Part shown: in pieces, positions 22,306 to 30,958 of the stretch
Layout: every line of letters starts with the position of its first letter
Numbering within the stretch: the stretch's first letter is position 1
Assembly (NCBI GenBank): GCA_937922435.1
Contig: CAKZVT010000011.1
Coordinates: forward strand, 1 to 64,000
Direction: 5' to 3'
Length of the DNA: 64,000 bases
Source: an uncultured Prevotella sp.
GTDB lineage: Bacteria > Bacteroidota > Bacteroidia > Bacteroidales > Bacteroidaceae
Made by a program: the position numbers and the translations under genes
The notes under the pieces: generated by a model
What the model was told of the DNA's origin: nothing
What the model saw: the letters and a program-made list of their open reading frames with translations, nothing else
The model's database searches: none

Positions 22306-24293
22306 ATATGGCATATCATGATGATGTAAGACCTTCGGCAAAAGGCTTCAAATATGTGGATGAGAGTTTTGCCGATGTGATGATGTTAAGGTATCGTCTT
22401 GACGGTTTTGAGAAATTGTCACTTAGACAGAAGAGGCTTGTTTATTGCCTTTCCCAAGCTGCATTATATGGTAGGGACATAACGTTTGACCAATTCGGGC
22501 GTTATAACTTGCGCATACGCAAAACGCTTGAGGCCGTTTATACCTGTTATGCAGGAAATCGCGATACGGATGATTTCAGGGCGTTGGGGGAATACCTTAA
22601 GAGGGTATGGTTCTCAAGTGGAATATATCATCATTATGGTTGCCATAAGTTCAAGCCTGGCTTTACCGAGGATTTTTTCGTCACGGCAGTCAGGTCGGTT
22701 GATGAGGGCCTGCTTCCACTTGAGCCAGGCCATACAAAGGACGACCTGTGCAAAGAGCTGGTTCACGTTATGTTTGACGAGTCTGTTTTGCCTGTAAAAG
22801 TATGCAAGAAGGACGGTGTCGACATAGTGGAGATGTCGGCTTGCAACTTTTACGACGGGGTGAGCCAGGAGGAGGCGGAAAGCTATTATATGAAAATGAA
22901 AGAACCGTCAGATGCCGAACCTTTGTCATACGGCCTTAATTCCACACTTGTAAAGGATTGTGATGGGGTGTATGAGGATGTTTGGCATATTGGTGGTAAA
23001 TACGGAAAGGCTATCGCCAAGATTGTATTCTGGCTTGAAAAAGCGTTGAATTATGTCGAGAATGACAGGCAGGCGGATGTTATAGACGCGCTTGTAAAAT
23101 ATTATAGGACAGGCGATTTGCGTGCCTTTAACGAGTATTGTGTGAAGTGGGTTGCCGATGACGCCTCGTTGATAGATTTTATCAACGGGTTTATCGAAGT
23201 TTATGATGACCCTCTTGGATTGAAAGGCACATGGGAAGGGCTTGTGGAATTCCGTGATGTTGAAGGTTCAAGGAGGACGCGCATGATTAGCGACAACGCG
23301 CAATGGTTTGAGGATAATTCTCCTGTTGACGCGCGTTTCAAGAAGAAACGGGTTAACGGGGTTTATGCCAATGTCGTGTGTGCGGCCATGTTGGGTGGAG
23401 GAGAATATCCTTCGACGGCAATCGGAATAAACCTGCCCAATGCCGACTGGATACGTGCAAGGCACGGCAGCAAGAGTGTTACGATAAGTAATATAATCGC
23501 GGCATATAATGAGGTGGCACGTGGCAATGGCTTTGACAAGGAGTTTGTGGTCGATGAGGACACGGTGGAAATGATGCGTAAATATGGCGATTTGTGCGAC
23601 GTATTGCATACTGATTTGCATGAGTGTGTCGGTCATGGCAGTGGTCAGTTGTTGCCAGGCGTTGACCCTGATGCCCTAAAGGCTTACGGGAATACAATAG
23701 AGGAAGCGCGTGCCGACCTTTTTGGCTTGTATTATGTCGCAGACAAGAAATTGGTTGAATTGGGACTGTTGCCAAATGAGGACGCATATAAAGCAGGTTA
23801 TTATTCATTCATAATGAACGGTTTGCTGACCCAATTGGCACGTATCAGAAAAGGCGACGACATAGAGGAGGCGCATATGCGTGACCGTGCCATGATAGCA
23901 TGGTGGTGTTATGAACAAGGGCGTGCAGACCGTGTCGTGGAACTTGTGCATGTTGAAGGAAAGACTTATGTAAAGATAAATGACTATGAGAAGCTCAGGC
24001 ATTTGTTCGGCCGCTTGTTAGCCGAAGTGCAGAGGATTAAGAGCGAAGGAGATTATGATGCCGCGCGTGGGTTGGTAGAACGCTATGGGGTGAAAATAAA
24101 CCGTGATTTACATGAAGAGGTTTTAGAGCGGTATGCCCGGTTGGGCATACCGCCATATAAGGGATTTATAAATCCTGTATTGATACCAGTCACCGATGAT
24201 GCTGGCAATGTGGTTGACATCTGCGTTGACTATACAGAGTCTTATGAAAGCCAAATGCTGCGTTACAGTAAAGTCTATTCCATATTAATATGA
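22302..24293 (+). CDS. dipeptidyl peptidase III (M49 zinc peptidase)
   Basis: A 663-residue zinc exopeptidase. The family motif HECVGH is at residues 440-445 (the bacterial five-spaced form of HELLGH) and the second metal site EEARAD at 467-472. No signal peptide, so probably cytoplasmic, unlike some exported Bacteroides homologues. DPP III removes dipeptides from the N-terminus of short peptides, which suits an asaccharolytic or peptide-using lifestyle. It is translationally coupled to the AraC-type regulator (ATGA) and 6 bases upstream of the AlkD-like gene. Confidence 0.9.
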   Translation: MNMAYHDDVRPSAKGFKYVDESFADVMMLRYRLDGFEKLSLRQKRLVYCLSQAALYGRDITFDQFGRYNLRIRKTLEAVYTCYAGNRDTDDFRALGEYLKRVWFSSGIYHHYGCHKFKPGFTEDFFVTAVRSVDEGLLPLEPGHTKDDLCKELVHVMFDESVLPVKVCKKDGVDIVEMSACNFYDGVSQEEAESYYMKMKEPSDAEPLSYGLNSTLVKDCDGVYEDVWHIGGKYGKAIAKIVFWLEKALNYVENDRQADVIDALVKYYRTGDLRAFNEYCVKWVADDASLIDFINGFIEVYDDPLGLKGTWEGLVEFRDVEGSRRTRMISDNAQWFEDNSPVDARFKKKRVNGVYANVVCAAMLGGGEYPSTAIGINLPNADWIRARHGSKSVTISNIIAAYNEVARGNGFDKEFVVDEDTVEMMRKYGDLCDVLHTDLHECVGHGSGQLLPGVDPDALKAYGNTIEEARADLFGLYYVADKKLVELGLLPNEDAYKAGYYSFIMNGLLTQLARIRKGDDIEEAHMRDRAMIAWWCYEQGRADRVVELVHVEGKTYVKINDYEKLRHLFGRLLAEVQRIKSEGDYDAARGLVERYGVKINRDLHEEVLERYARLGIPPYKGFINPVLIPVTDDAGNVVDICVDYTESYESQMLRYSKVYSILI

Positions 24294-24299
24294 GCAAAT

Positions 24300-24920
24300 A
24301 TGTGTAAAGACACAAAGGAGAAGCTGAAAGAAATCAAAGGCCGGTTTCGGTTGATGATGAATGGAGTGGCCTCACGTTCGATGCGTGACAAAGGTATGGG
24401 CTATAAGATTAATTGGGGGGTCGAGCTGCCAGTCCTTAAGAACTTGGCGGAAGAATATGGAAAGGACTATGACCTTGCCAATGCACTTTGGGACGAGGAC
24501 ATACGTGAGTGTAAAATTCTAGCGACGCTCATAATGGCAGTAGAAAAGATGACAGAGGAAGATGTCAGGCTGTGGGCTGGCTCTTTGCCTAATTTGGAGA
24601 TGGCGGAAATGGCAGCTTTCAATTTGTTCCGTCATTTGAGTGAGGCGAAAAAATATGCTCTAAGTTGGATTTCATCATGCAACGACTTGGAGGTAATATG
24701 CGGTTACAATGTTCTTTCGCGGTTGTTTTTGGCTGGTAAGGAGTTCGACATCCATGAGACTGACGAATTCATAGAGCAGGCTCAAGCGGCGGTGGCAAGC
24801 TCCAATCTTTCCGTGCGTCATGCCGCCGTCAATGCTTTGTCGCGGTTTGCTGGTATTGATGAAGAGCATTGTAAGATAGTGGAATGTGTATTCAAAACAT
24901 GTAATTTTGATTTTTTTTGA
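24300..24920 (+). CDS. AlkD-like DNA alkylation repair protein
   Basis: A 206-residue helical protein of the DNA-alkylation-repair (AlkD/AlkC HEAT-like) family: RSMRDKGMGYKINWGVELPVLKNLAEEYGKDYDLANALWDEDIRE in the N-terminal half, then ILATLIM and a WAGSLPNLEMAEMAAFNLF segment. AlkD enzymes excise positively charged alkylated bases; the catalytic Asp of AlkD cannot be placed with certainty here. It follows the peptidase gene at 6 bases, so it is in the same operon although unrelated in function. Confidence 0.75.
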   Translation: MCKDTKEKLKEIKGRFRLMMNGVASRSMRDKGMGYKINWGVELPVLKNLAEEYGKDYDLANALWDEDIRECKILATLIMAVEKMTEEDVRLWAGSLPNLEMAEMAAFNLFRHLSEAKKYALSWISSCNDLEVICGYNVLSRLFLAGKEFDIHETDEFIEQAQAAVASSNLSVRHAAVNALSRFAGIDEEHCKIVECVFKTCNFDFF

Positions 24921-24951
24921 TATTTAGACTGCGTAATATAGGATTTTGTTG

Positions 24952-24959
24952 TACTTTTG
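24952..24959 (+). promoter_or_regulatory. -7 element TACTTTTG before fur
   Basis: TACTTTTG lies 24 bases before the ATG at 24984; the -33 region (about 24930) has no clear TTG. Confidence 0.5.
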
Positions 24960-24983
24960 TAAGCAATATGGCTTACAGGTAAA

Positions 24984-25496
24984 ATGAAATCAAATTCCTA
25001 CGATGCAGCAAAACGGATATTGAATAGCTATATAGAGCAGAACAAGTACCGCAAAACCCCGGAGCGTTTCGCGGTACTTGAAGCTGTCTATGGCTTTGCG
25101 TCGTATTTTTCCATACAGGAACTAAGCGAACGTTTGTTTGAGAGTAATTTCCCTGTGAGCCGTGCTACACTTTATAACACGTTAAAGTTGTTGCTTGGTC
25201 TGCATCTCGTTGTCGGTCAACGTATGCAAGGTGGGATGCGCTACAAGGCCGGGATTACTGATAACAAGTGTTTGCAAGTGTGTATGGTGTGTGGAAAGGT
25301 TAAAGAGATAAAATCTCCTGAATTGATAGAAGCGTTAAGTTCTATACATTTAAAACGTTTCCGTAAAGACAGCTTTTCTATATGTATTTACGGAACGTGC
25401 AGTACTTGTCAGGCATTATTGACTCGTCAGAAAAAGAAAGAAAACACAGATAACAAGAATAAACATTTGAATGAATATGGAAAAAGGCAAAGTTGA
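24984..25496 (+). CDS. Fur-family metal-dependent repressor
   Basis: A 170-residue Fur family protein. The winged helix includes SIQELSERLFESNFPVSRATLYNTLKLLLGLHLV. Two CxxC pairs, CMVCGK and CSTC, form the structural zinc site. The usual His-rich metal-sensing stretch after the wing is weak (few His residues), so metal specificity (iron, zinc or peroxide sensing) cannot be assigned. The C-terminal tail is Lys/Asn-rich and its last 26 bases overlap the start of purA, so the two genes are translationally linked. Confidence 0.85.
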   Translation: MKSNSYDAAKRILNSYIEQNKYRKTPERFAVLEAVYGFASYFSIQELSERLFESNFPVSRATLYNTLKLLLGLHLVVGQRMQGGMRYKAGITDNKCLQVCMVCGKVKEIKSPELIEALSSIHLKRFRKDSFSICIYGTCSTCQALLTRQKKKENTDNKNKHLNEYGKRQS

Positions 25497-26751
25497 TGTC
25501 CTGTTAGGTTTGCAATGGGGTGATGAAGGCAAGGGCAAAGTTGTAGACGTGCTTACCCCTAAATATGATGTTGTTGCACGTTTCCAAGGTGGTCCCAATG
25601 CCGGTCACACACTTGAATTTGAAGGTGAAAAATATGTGTTGAGGAGTATTCCTTCAGGAATATTTCAAGGCGGAAAGATTAATATAATCGGTAATGGTGT
25701 GGTGCTCGCTCCAGACCTTTTTATGGATGAAGCCAAGGATTTGGAGAGAACTGGACATCCGCTTAGGGAGAGGTTGTATATATCGAAGAAAGCGCATTTG
25801 ATAATGCCGACACATAGGTTATTGGATGCAGCCAATGAAAAAGCCAAGGGTAAAGCCAAAGTTGGCACTACAGGCAAAGGTATTGGACCGACATATACGG
25901 ACAAGGTGTCGCGTAACGGTTTGCGTGTCGGCGACATTTTCGAGAATTTCAATGAAAAATACGAGGCTCACAAGGCGCGTCATGAAAGGATGTTGCAGGC
26001 TCTTGGATATACTGATTACGACATTACTGAAGTTGAAAATAAATGGATGGAAGGTATAGAATACCTGCGCCAGTTCAACATTATAGATTCTGAACATGTA
26101 ATAAACAAGGCCCTTAAAGACGGAAAGACAATACTGTGCGAGGGCGCTCAAGGTACGATGCTTGATGTGGATTTCGGCAGTTATCCTTTTGTAACTTCCT
26201 CAAATACCATCTGTGCAGGTGCTTGTTCTGGTTTGGGTATTGGCCCGAACAAGATAGGGGAAGTATATGGCATAATGAAAGCGTATTGCACACGTGTAGG
26301 TGCTGGTCCGTTCCCGACAGAGTTGTTCGACGAAACCGGTAAGAAGATACGCGACCTTGGCCATGAGTACGGTGCTGTTACGGGACGTGAACGCAGGTGT
26401 GGATGGATAGACCTTGTGGCATTGCGTTATGCGATAATGGTGAACGGAGTGACCCAGCTCATCATGATGAAAAGCGACGTGCTTGACGGTTTTGATACAA
26501 TAAAGGCTTGTGTGGCTTATAAGTGCAACGGCACGACGACGAGGGACTTCCCTTATGACATAGAAGGAGGCATCGAGCCTGTGTACGAGGAACTCAAGGG
26601 ATGGCGCACAGATATGACTAAAATGACAAGCGAGGATGAGTTCCCTTGCGAGTTTAACGATTATGTCAAGTTCCTTGAATCAGAATTGGAGACCCCTATA
26701 ACGATTATTTCAATAGGGCCTGATAGGGAGCAAACCATCGTCAGAAAATAA
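25471..26751 (+). CDS. purA: adenylosuccinate synthetase
   Basis: A 426-residue enzyme joining IMP and aspartate with GTP hydrolysis to make adenylosuccinate in AMP synthesis. It has the glycine-rich GDEGKGK loop near residue 18, GPNAGHT, the TTGKGIGPTYTDK segment, AYCTRVGAGPFPTEL and TGRERRCGWIDL. Length is standard. The start lies inside the fur gene; ATG at 25477 is an equally plausible start. hisS follows after 37 bases and probably shares the transcript. Confidence 0.95.
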   Translation: MNMEKGKVDVLLGLQWGDEGKGKVVDVLTPKYDVVARFQGGPNAGHTLEFEGEKYVLRSIPSGIFQGGKINIIGNGVVLAPDLFMDEAKDLERTGHPLRERLYISKKAHLIMPTHRLLDAANEKAKGKAKVGTTGKGIGPTYTDKVSRNGLRVGDIFENFNEKYEAHKARHERMLQALGYTDYDITEVENKWMEGIEYLRQFNIIDSEHVINKALKDGKTILCEGAQGTMLDVDFGSYPFVTSSNTICAGACSGLGIGPNKIGEVYGIMKAYCTRVGAGPFPTELFDETGKKIRDLGHEYGAVTGRERRCGWIDLVALRYAIMVNGVTQLIMMKSDVLDGFDTIKACVAYKCNGTTTRDFPYDIEGGIEPVYEELKGWRTDMTKMTSEDEFPCEFNDYVKFLESELETPITIISIGPDREQTIVRK

Positions 26752-26788
26752 TTAACAGGATTTCCTTATTTTTTATTTCCAGCATTTG

Positions 26789-28156
26789 ATGAATAAGACT
26801 TCAATACCTAAGGGTACGCGCGACTTTACTCCTGTCGAGATGTCAAAGCGTAACTATATTTTTGATACAATAAAGTCTGTCTTTGCCTTATATGGTTTCA
26901 AGCAGATTGAGACACCAGCAATGGAGACGTTGCAGACATTGCTTGGCAAGTATGGAGAGGAAGGGGACAAACTGTTGTTCAAAATCCTCAACAGCGGCGA
27001 TTTCTTAAGCAAGGTATCGACAGACGAGCTGATGGATGCCAATCCTTTACATTTGGCTTCAAAACTTTGCGAGAAAGGATTGCGCTATGATTTGACTGTA
27101 CCTTTTGCACGCTTTGTAGTGATGCACAGGGAGGAACTGCAATTGCCTTTCAAACGTTACCAGATACAGCCTGTCTGGCGTGCCGACCGTCCCCAGAAGG
27201 GACGTTACCGCGAGTTCTACCAATGTGATGCCGACGTTGTTGGCAGCGATTCTTTGCTTAATGAGGTTGAACTTGTGCAGATTGTCGACACTGTATTCAA
27301 ACGTTTTGGTGTGCGTGTGCAGATAAAGATAAACAACAGGAAAATTCTTACAGGCATAGCGGAATATATTGGCGAGGCTGACAAGATAGTCGACATCACC
27401 GTAGCAATAGACAAGCTTGACAAAATAGGCATAGACAATGTCAATGCAGAGTTGGCCGAAGGCGGATTGAGTAGTGAGGCGATAGACAAGTTGCAGCCGA
27501 TAATATCGTTGAGCGGAAGCAATGAGGAGAAACTTGACGTTATGGCTGGTTTGTTGAAAGACTCTGAAATAGGACTGAAAGGCGTTGATGAGTTACGTTA
27601 TATCTTTGCAGCCTTGGACAGGGTAGGGGTTGACAATGAGGTGCAGTTTGATTTGACTTTGGCGCGCGGCCTTAATTATTATACAGGCGCGATATTCGAG
27701 GTCAAGGCGTTGGATGTGCAGATTGGCAGCATAACAGGCGGTGGAAGGTATGATAATCTTACCGGTATTTTCGGGATGCCAGGCCTTAGTGGTGTCGGCA
27801 TTTCGTTTGGTGCCGACAGGATTTTTGATGTCCTCAATACGCTTGGCCTTTATCCGGAAACAGCAATGTCGGCGACAAGGCTGCTGTTCATCAATTTTGG
27901 AGAGGAGGAAACTGCGTATTGCCAGCCCGTCGCGGTCAAGGCTCGTGAGTGTGGAATCGCTACAGAGATATATCCCGACCCGGTAAAGATGAAAAAGCAG
28001 ATGGCCTATGCCAATAATAACGGCATACGTTATGTTGCCTTGGCTGGAGAGAATGAGATTTCAGAAAACAAGTTGACGCTGAAGGACATGGTTACTGGCG
28101 CGCAGCGGCTTGTAAACGCAGATGAGCTTGTTGCTATTGTCTGCAATGAGAATTAA
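26789..28156 (+). CDS. hisS: histidyl-tRNA synthetase
   Basis: A 455-residue class II synthetase: PKGTRDFTP at the N-terminus, motif 2 around QPVWRADRPQKGRYREFYQCD, the histidine-specific ARGLNYYTGAIFEV, GGGRYDNL as motif 3 context, and a C-terminal anticodon-binding domain (about 365-455). ATG at 26789 is chosen over the TTG three bases before. Attaches histidine to tRNA-His in the cytoplasm. Confidence 0.96.
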   Translation: MNKTSIPKGTRDFTPVEMSKRNYIFDTIKSVFALYGFKQIETPAMETLQTLLGKYGEEGDKLLFKILNSGDFLSKVSTDELMDANPLHLASKLCEKGLRYDLTVPFARFVVMHREELQLPFKRYQIQPVWRADRPQKGRYREFYQCDADVVGSDSLLNEVELVQIVDTVFKRFGVRVQIKINNRKILTGIAEYIGEADKIVDITVAIDKLDKIGIDNVNAELAEGGLSSEAIDKLQPIISLSGSNEEKLDVMAGLLKDSEIGLKGVDELRYIFAALDRVGVDNEVQFDLTLARGLNYYTGAIFEVKALDVQIGSITGGGRYDNLTGIFGMPGLSGVGISFGADRIFDVLNTLGLYPETAMSATRLLFINFGEEETAYCQPVAVKARECGIATEIYPDPVKMKKQMAYANNNGIRYVALAGENEISENKLTLKDMVTGAQRLVNADELVAIVCNEN

Positions 28157-28172
28157 TTTACCATAATTGTCT

Positions 28173-29165
28173 ATGAAGAAGAATGTTTGGCTTGTAGTTC
28201 CTCTATTTTTAATCTTGCTGCTTTCCGCTTTTACAAATGAACGGAAGGTCAAGATTTTCATGATTGGCGATTCGACCATGGCTAATAAGGACATTGACGG
28301 TGGCAATCTTGAGAGAGGATGGGGCATGATGCTCAATAACTTTTTTGATGGAAACGTTGTTGTTGATAACCATGCGAAAAACGGACGTTCGTCAAAGAGT
28401 TTCATTTCAGAAGGTCTTTGGAAGACGGTGTGCGACCAAATCAAGCCGGGCGATTATGTTTTTATACAGTTTGGTCATAACGATGAAAAGCAGGACACTG
28501 TACGCCATACGGAACCGGGAACGACTTTTGATGCCAACTTGCGTATGTTTGTCAATGAAACGAGGGCAAGAGGCGGTATTCCTGTTTTGTTTAATAGCGT
28601 AGTAAGGCGTACATTTGCAGTCAGCAAAACAGCTGTGGAGGATGATGACAAGCGTGATAATTCATCTGCAAATCTTGTAGAAGGCGATTTGCTGATTGAT
28701 ACCCACGGAGCTTACCTTGTGTCGCCACGCAAGGTTGCGGAGGAAACAGGTACTGTGTTTATCGACGCAAATAAAATAACACACCGTCTTGAGCAGGATT
28801 TGGGACCAGTAGGGTCAAGGAAACTTCATATGTGTTATGAGCCAGGCGAAGTACCGTCCTTGCCTGAAGGCAGGCAGGATAACACACATTATAATGTCTA
28901 TGGCGCATATACGGTGGCTGGCTTGCTGGCTGACGCTGTTGCAGACAAAGTGCCTGAACTGCGAAAGCATATCCGGCATTGTGATGTTTCGGTGGCCAAG
29001 GACGGCCGCGGACTGTATTTTGACGTTCAAGAAGCGGTCGACAGCCTGCCTGACGGCTGTAAGGCTACAGTGCTTGTTGGCGAGGGCGAATGGCGCAAGC
29101 CGTCTATATCAGGCGGAAAGGATGTCAAGTTCGTAATGCGTGATGGAGCTAAGTGGATAGATTGA
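28173..29165 (+). CDS. exported SGNH esterase (rhamnogalacturonan acetylesterase-like, CE12) with cut-off pectinesterase-like tail
   Basis: A 330-residue exported protein (signal peptide MKKNVWLVVPLFLILLLSAF). SGNH blocks: GDSTMANKD (Ser), ERGWGMML (Gly), FIQFGHNDEKQ (Asn) and DNTHYNVYGAYTVA (Asp/His). This fits family CE12, removing acetyl groups from pectin rhamnogalacturonan. The last 60 residues (VAKDGRGLYFDVQEAVDSLP, then KATVLVGEGEW, ending GAKWID) look like the opening strands of a CE8 pectin methylesterase beta-helix, then stop. CE12-CE8 fusions are known in gut Bacteroidetes, so this appears to be a fusion that has lost its second domain. It sits next to hisS, away from any visible polysaccharide locus. 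Confidence 0.8.
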   Translation: MKKNVWLVVPLFLILLLSAFTNERKVKIFMIGDSTMANKDIDGGNLERGWGMMLNNFFDGNVVVDNHAKNGRSSKSFISEGLWKTVCDQIKPGDYVFIQFGHNDEKQDTVRHTEPGTTFDANLRMFVNETRARGGIPVLFNSVVRRTFAVSKTAVEDDDKRDNSSANLVEGDLLIDTHGAYLVSPRKVAEETGTVFIDANKITHRLEQDLGPVGSRKLHMCYEPGEVPSLPEGRQDNTHYNVYGAYTVAGLLADAVADKVPELRKHIRHCDVSVAKDGRGLYFDVQEAVDSLPDGCKATVLVGEGEWRKPSISGGKDVKFVMRDGAKWID

Positions 29166-29181
29166 GTCCGGCCACTTGTAT

Positions 29182-29308
29182 GATTAACGGCAAACCGCAA
29201 TGTAAAAGACTGTCTTTTACATTGCGGTTTGCCGTTAATTGCGTGCTGAAAGGCCGTATGTGTGATGACCTATGGTATATAGTGCATGGTCATACGGCCT
29301 TCGTTATC
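29182..29308. repeat. palindromic array with a 57-base perfect palindrome
   Basis: 29183-29210 and 29212-29239 are perfect 28-base inverted arms around a single T, by far the longest perfect hairpin in the window. Its centre GTAAAAGACTGTCTTTTAC (29202-29220) is a unit of the 22-base-period family; further units follow near 29224 and 29245 (GCTGAAAGGCCGTATGTGT), and CATACGGCCTT near 29291 pairs back with AAGGCCGTATG (29249-29259). It fills the convergent spacer between the esterase and purN and reaches into the purN 3' end, so it may double as a terminator. Confidence 0.75.
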
Positions 29309-29862
29309 ACTTCCTCTATTGTTTTCGGGAAATGTCGCTGTTCGAGGATGTGTACCTTTGCCTCGATGTCTTCGGGGGTGTCTTGCGGTGATACGTCAGT
29401 CTTGAACTGGGCTATGATTTCACCTCCGTCGCATACATTGCTTACGTAATGTATGGTTATTCCCGTTTCGCTTTCACCCGCATTCTTGACGGCTTCATGC
29501 ACGTGGTGGCCGTACATGCCTTTCCCTCCGAACTTTGGAAGCAATGACGGGTGTATGTTGATAATCCTGCGTTCGTATTTTTCGGTGATAAAGTCAGGTA
29601 TCATGAGCATGAATCCAGCCAGTATTATGAAGTTTATGCCGAAATTCTCCAAAAGCGGCATTATGACATCCTTGTCGTTGATTTCATGTTTTGAAAGCAC
29701 CTTGCAGGGTATGTCGTATTTTGACGCACGCGTCAGAGCGTATGCGTCAGGCTTGTTGCTTACAACGAGACTTACATTTACGACATTGCTGTCTTTGAAG
29801 TGCTTTATTATGTTTTCACAGTTTGTCCCGTTGCCAGAGACGAAAATGGCAATATTAGTCAT
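29290..29862 (-). CDS. purN: phosphoribosylglycinamide formyltransferase
   Basis: A 190-residue GART enzyme of purine synthesis, using 10-formyl-tetrahydrofolate to formylate glycinamide ribonucleotide. The start at 29862 gives MTNIAIFVSGNGTNCENII; a longer reading to 29928 adds a non-conserved extension. Catalytic Asn/His lie in INIHPSLLPKFGGKGMYG, and the Asp in VSNVCDGGEII. Last gene of the rplY-pth-S4-purN group, though 73 bases separate it from the S4 gene. Confidence 0.93.
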   Translation of the reverse strand: MTNIAIFVSGNGTNCENIIKHFKDSNVVNVSLVVSNKPDAYALTRASKYDIPCKVLSKHEINDKDVIMPLLENFGINFIILAGFMLMIPDFITEKYERRIINIHPSLLPKFGGKGMYGHHVHEAVKNAGESETGITIHYVSNVCDGGEIIAQFKTDVSPQDTPEDIEAKVHILEQRHFPKTIEEVITKAV

Positions 29863-29935
29863 GCTCTTAGGTGGTTGATTATAATAAGAAATGTGATACT
29901 TTTTTATGTTAAGCCTGTATTTTGGCAATCATGGA

Positions 29936-30367
29936 TTAGTTGTCAATGTCGTAATCGTCGAAATCGAAATCGTCCAATCCGAACATTGCTGGCTCGATGA
30001 AAGCGTCCAAGCTTCGGCGTTCCTTCTTTGTCGGCCTTCCTGTGCCCCTTGCCCTGTCCACAAATCCGCTGATGCGGCTCATTTCCAGTATCTCGTATTG
30101 CTTCGGGTCGGTCGTGTTTTCATATATTTGCGGTATTAGTTTTGCGCCTACCCGTTGCTCTATACATTGCAGGATTTTGAATGAAAATGTAATCGGCGGC
30201 TTTTTTACATTGACCGTTTCGCCTGTTTTCACCATGTGCGACGGCTTCACATTCGTACCGTTTATGGTAACGCGTCCGTTTTTGCATGCGTTTGCGGCGA
30301 TTGAGCGTGTCTTGAAAATGCGTGCCGCCCATAGCCATTTGTCTATCCTTGCTGTGTCGTTTGCCAT
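29936..30367 (-). CDS. S4-domain RNA-binding protein (Hsp15-like)
   Basis: A 143-residue protein with one N-terminal S4 domain (RIDKWLWAARIFKTRSIAAN, then CKNGRVTINGTNVKPSHMVK and GETVNV). This is the Hsp15 family, which in Escherichia coli binds stalled 50S subunits carrying peptidyl-tRNA. The C-terminus is short, with Arg/Lys-rich RPTKKERRSLD and an acidic end. Its ATG shares one base with the pth stop (TAATG), and pairing with peptidyl-tRNA hydrolase supports a role in ribosome rescue. Confidence 0.85.
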   Translation of the reverse strand: MANDTARIDKWLWAARIFKTRSIAANACKNGRVTINGTNVKPSHMVKTGETVNVKKPPITFSFKILQCIEQRVGAKLIPQIYENTTDPKQYEILEMSRISGFVDRARGTGRPTKKERRSLDAFIEPAMFGLDDFDFDDYDIDN

Positions 30368-30936
30368 TATTGGTGCTTGTTAAACTGGTTCATAGTAAAG
30401 TCAAGGCCGGAGAGGACGAAACTCTTGATTACGTCGACGGCTGTGTTTATGCTTGGCGATAGAATGTTCATCTCGTCTTCGTCATATCTGCCCAGCACCC
30501 AATCTATCTGCATCCCTTTAGGAAAGTCATTGCCTATGCCTACACGCAGACGGGCGTATTGTTGCGTGCCGATGACGTTTTGTATGTTGCCCAATCCGTT
30601 GTGCCCACCGTTGCTGCCTTTGCCCTTGAGGCGCAATGTCCCGAGCGGAAGCGACAGGTCGTCGACTACGACCAGCAGCCTTTCCACGGCTATATTCTCT
30701 TTGTTCATCCAATATCTTACGGCGTTTCCGCTAAGGTTCATGTATGTGGTGGGCTTGAGCAGGAACACCTTTCGCCCCTTTATGCTTGTCTCCGCTACAA
30801 ATCCGTAACGGCGGTCGTCAAAAACAATATTGGACGCTTTAGCGAAAGCGTCCAATACCATAAATCCAGTGTTGTGGCGGGTTCCGGCATATTCGTCGCC
30901 GGGATTTCCCAAACCGACAATAAGATATTTATCCAT
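30367..30936 (-). CDS. pth: peptidyl-tRNA hydrolase
   Basis: A 189-residue enzyme of standard length. Signature GLGNPGDEYAGTRHNTGF with catalytic His21, and the second signature GNGGHNGLGNI-like KGSNGGHNGLGNIQNVIGT, with Asp in VVVDDLSLPLG. It frees tRNA from prematurely released peptidyl-tRNA. It lies 22 bases downstream of rplY, the common rplY-pth arrangement. Confidence 0.96.
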   Translation of the reverse strand: MDKYLIVGLGNPGDEYAGTRHNTGFMVLDAFAKASNIVFDDRRYGFVAETSIKGRKVFLLKPTTYMNLSGNAVRYWMNKENIAVERLLVVVDDLSLPLGTLRLKGKGSNGGHNGLGNIQNVIGTQQYARLRVGIGNDFPKGMQIDWVLGRYDEDEMNILSPSINTAVDVIKSFVLSGLDFTMNQFNKHQ

Positions 30937-30958
30937 TTATTCCTTTGTCGTACTTGTG

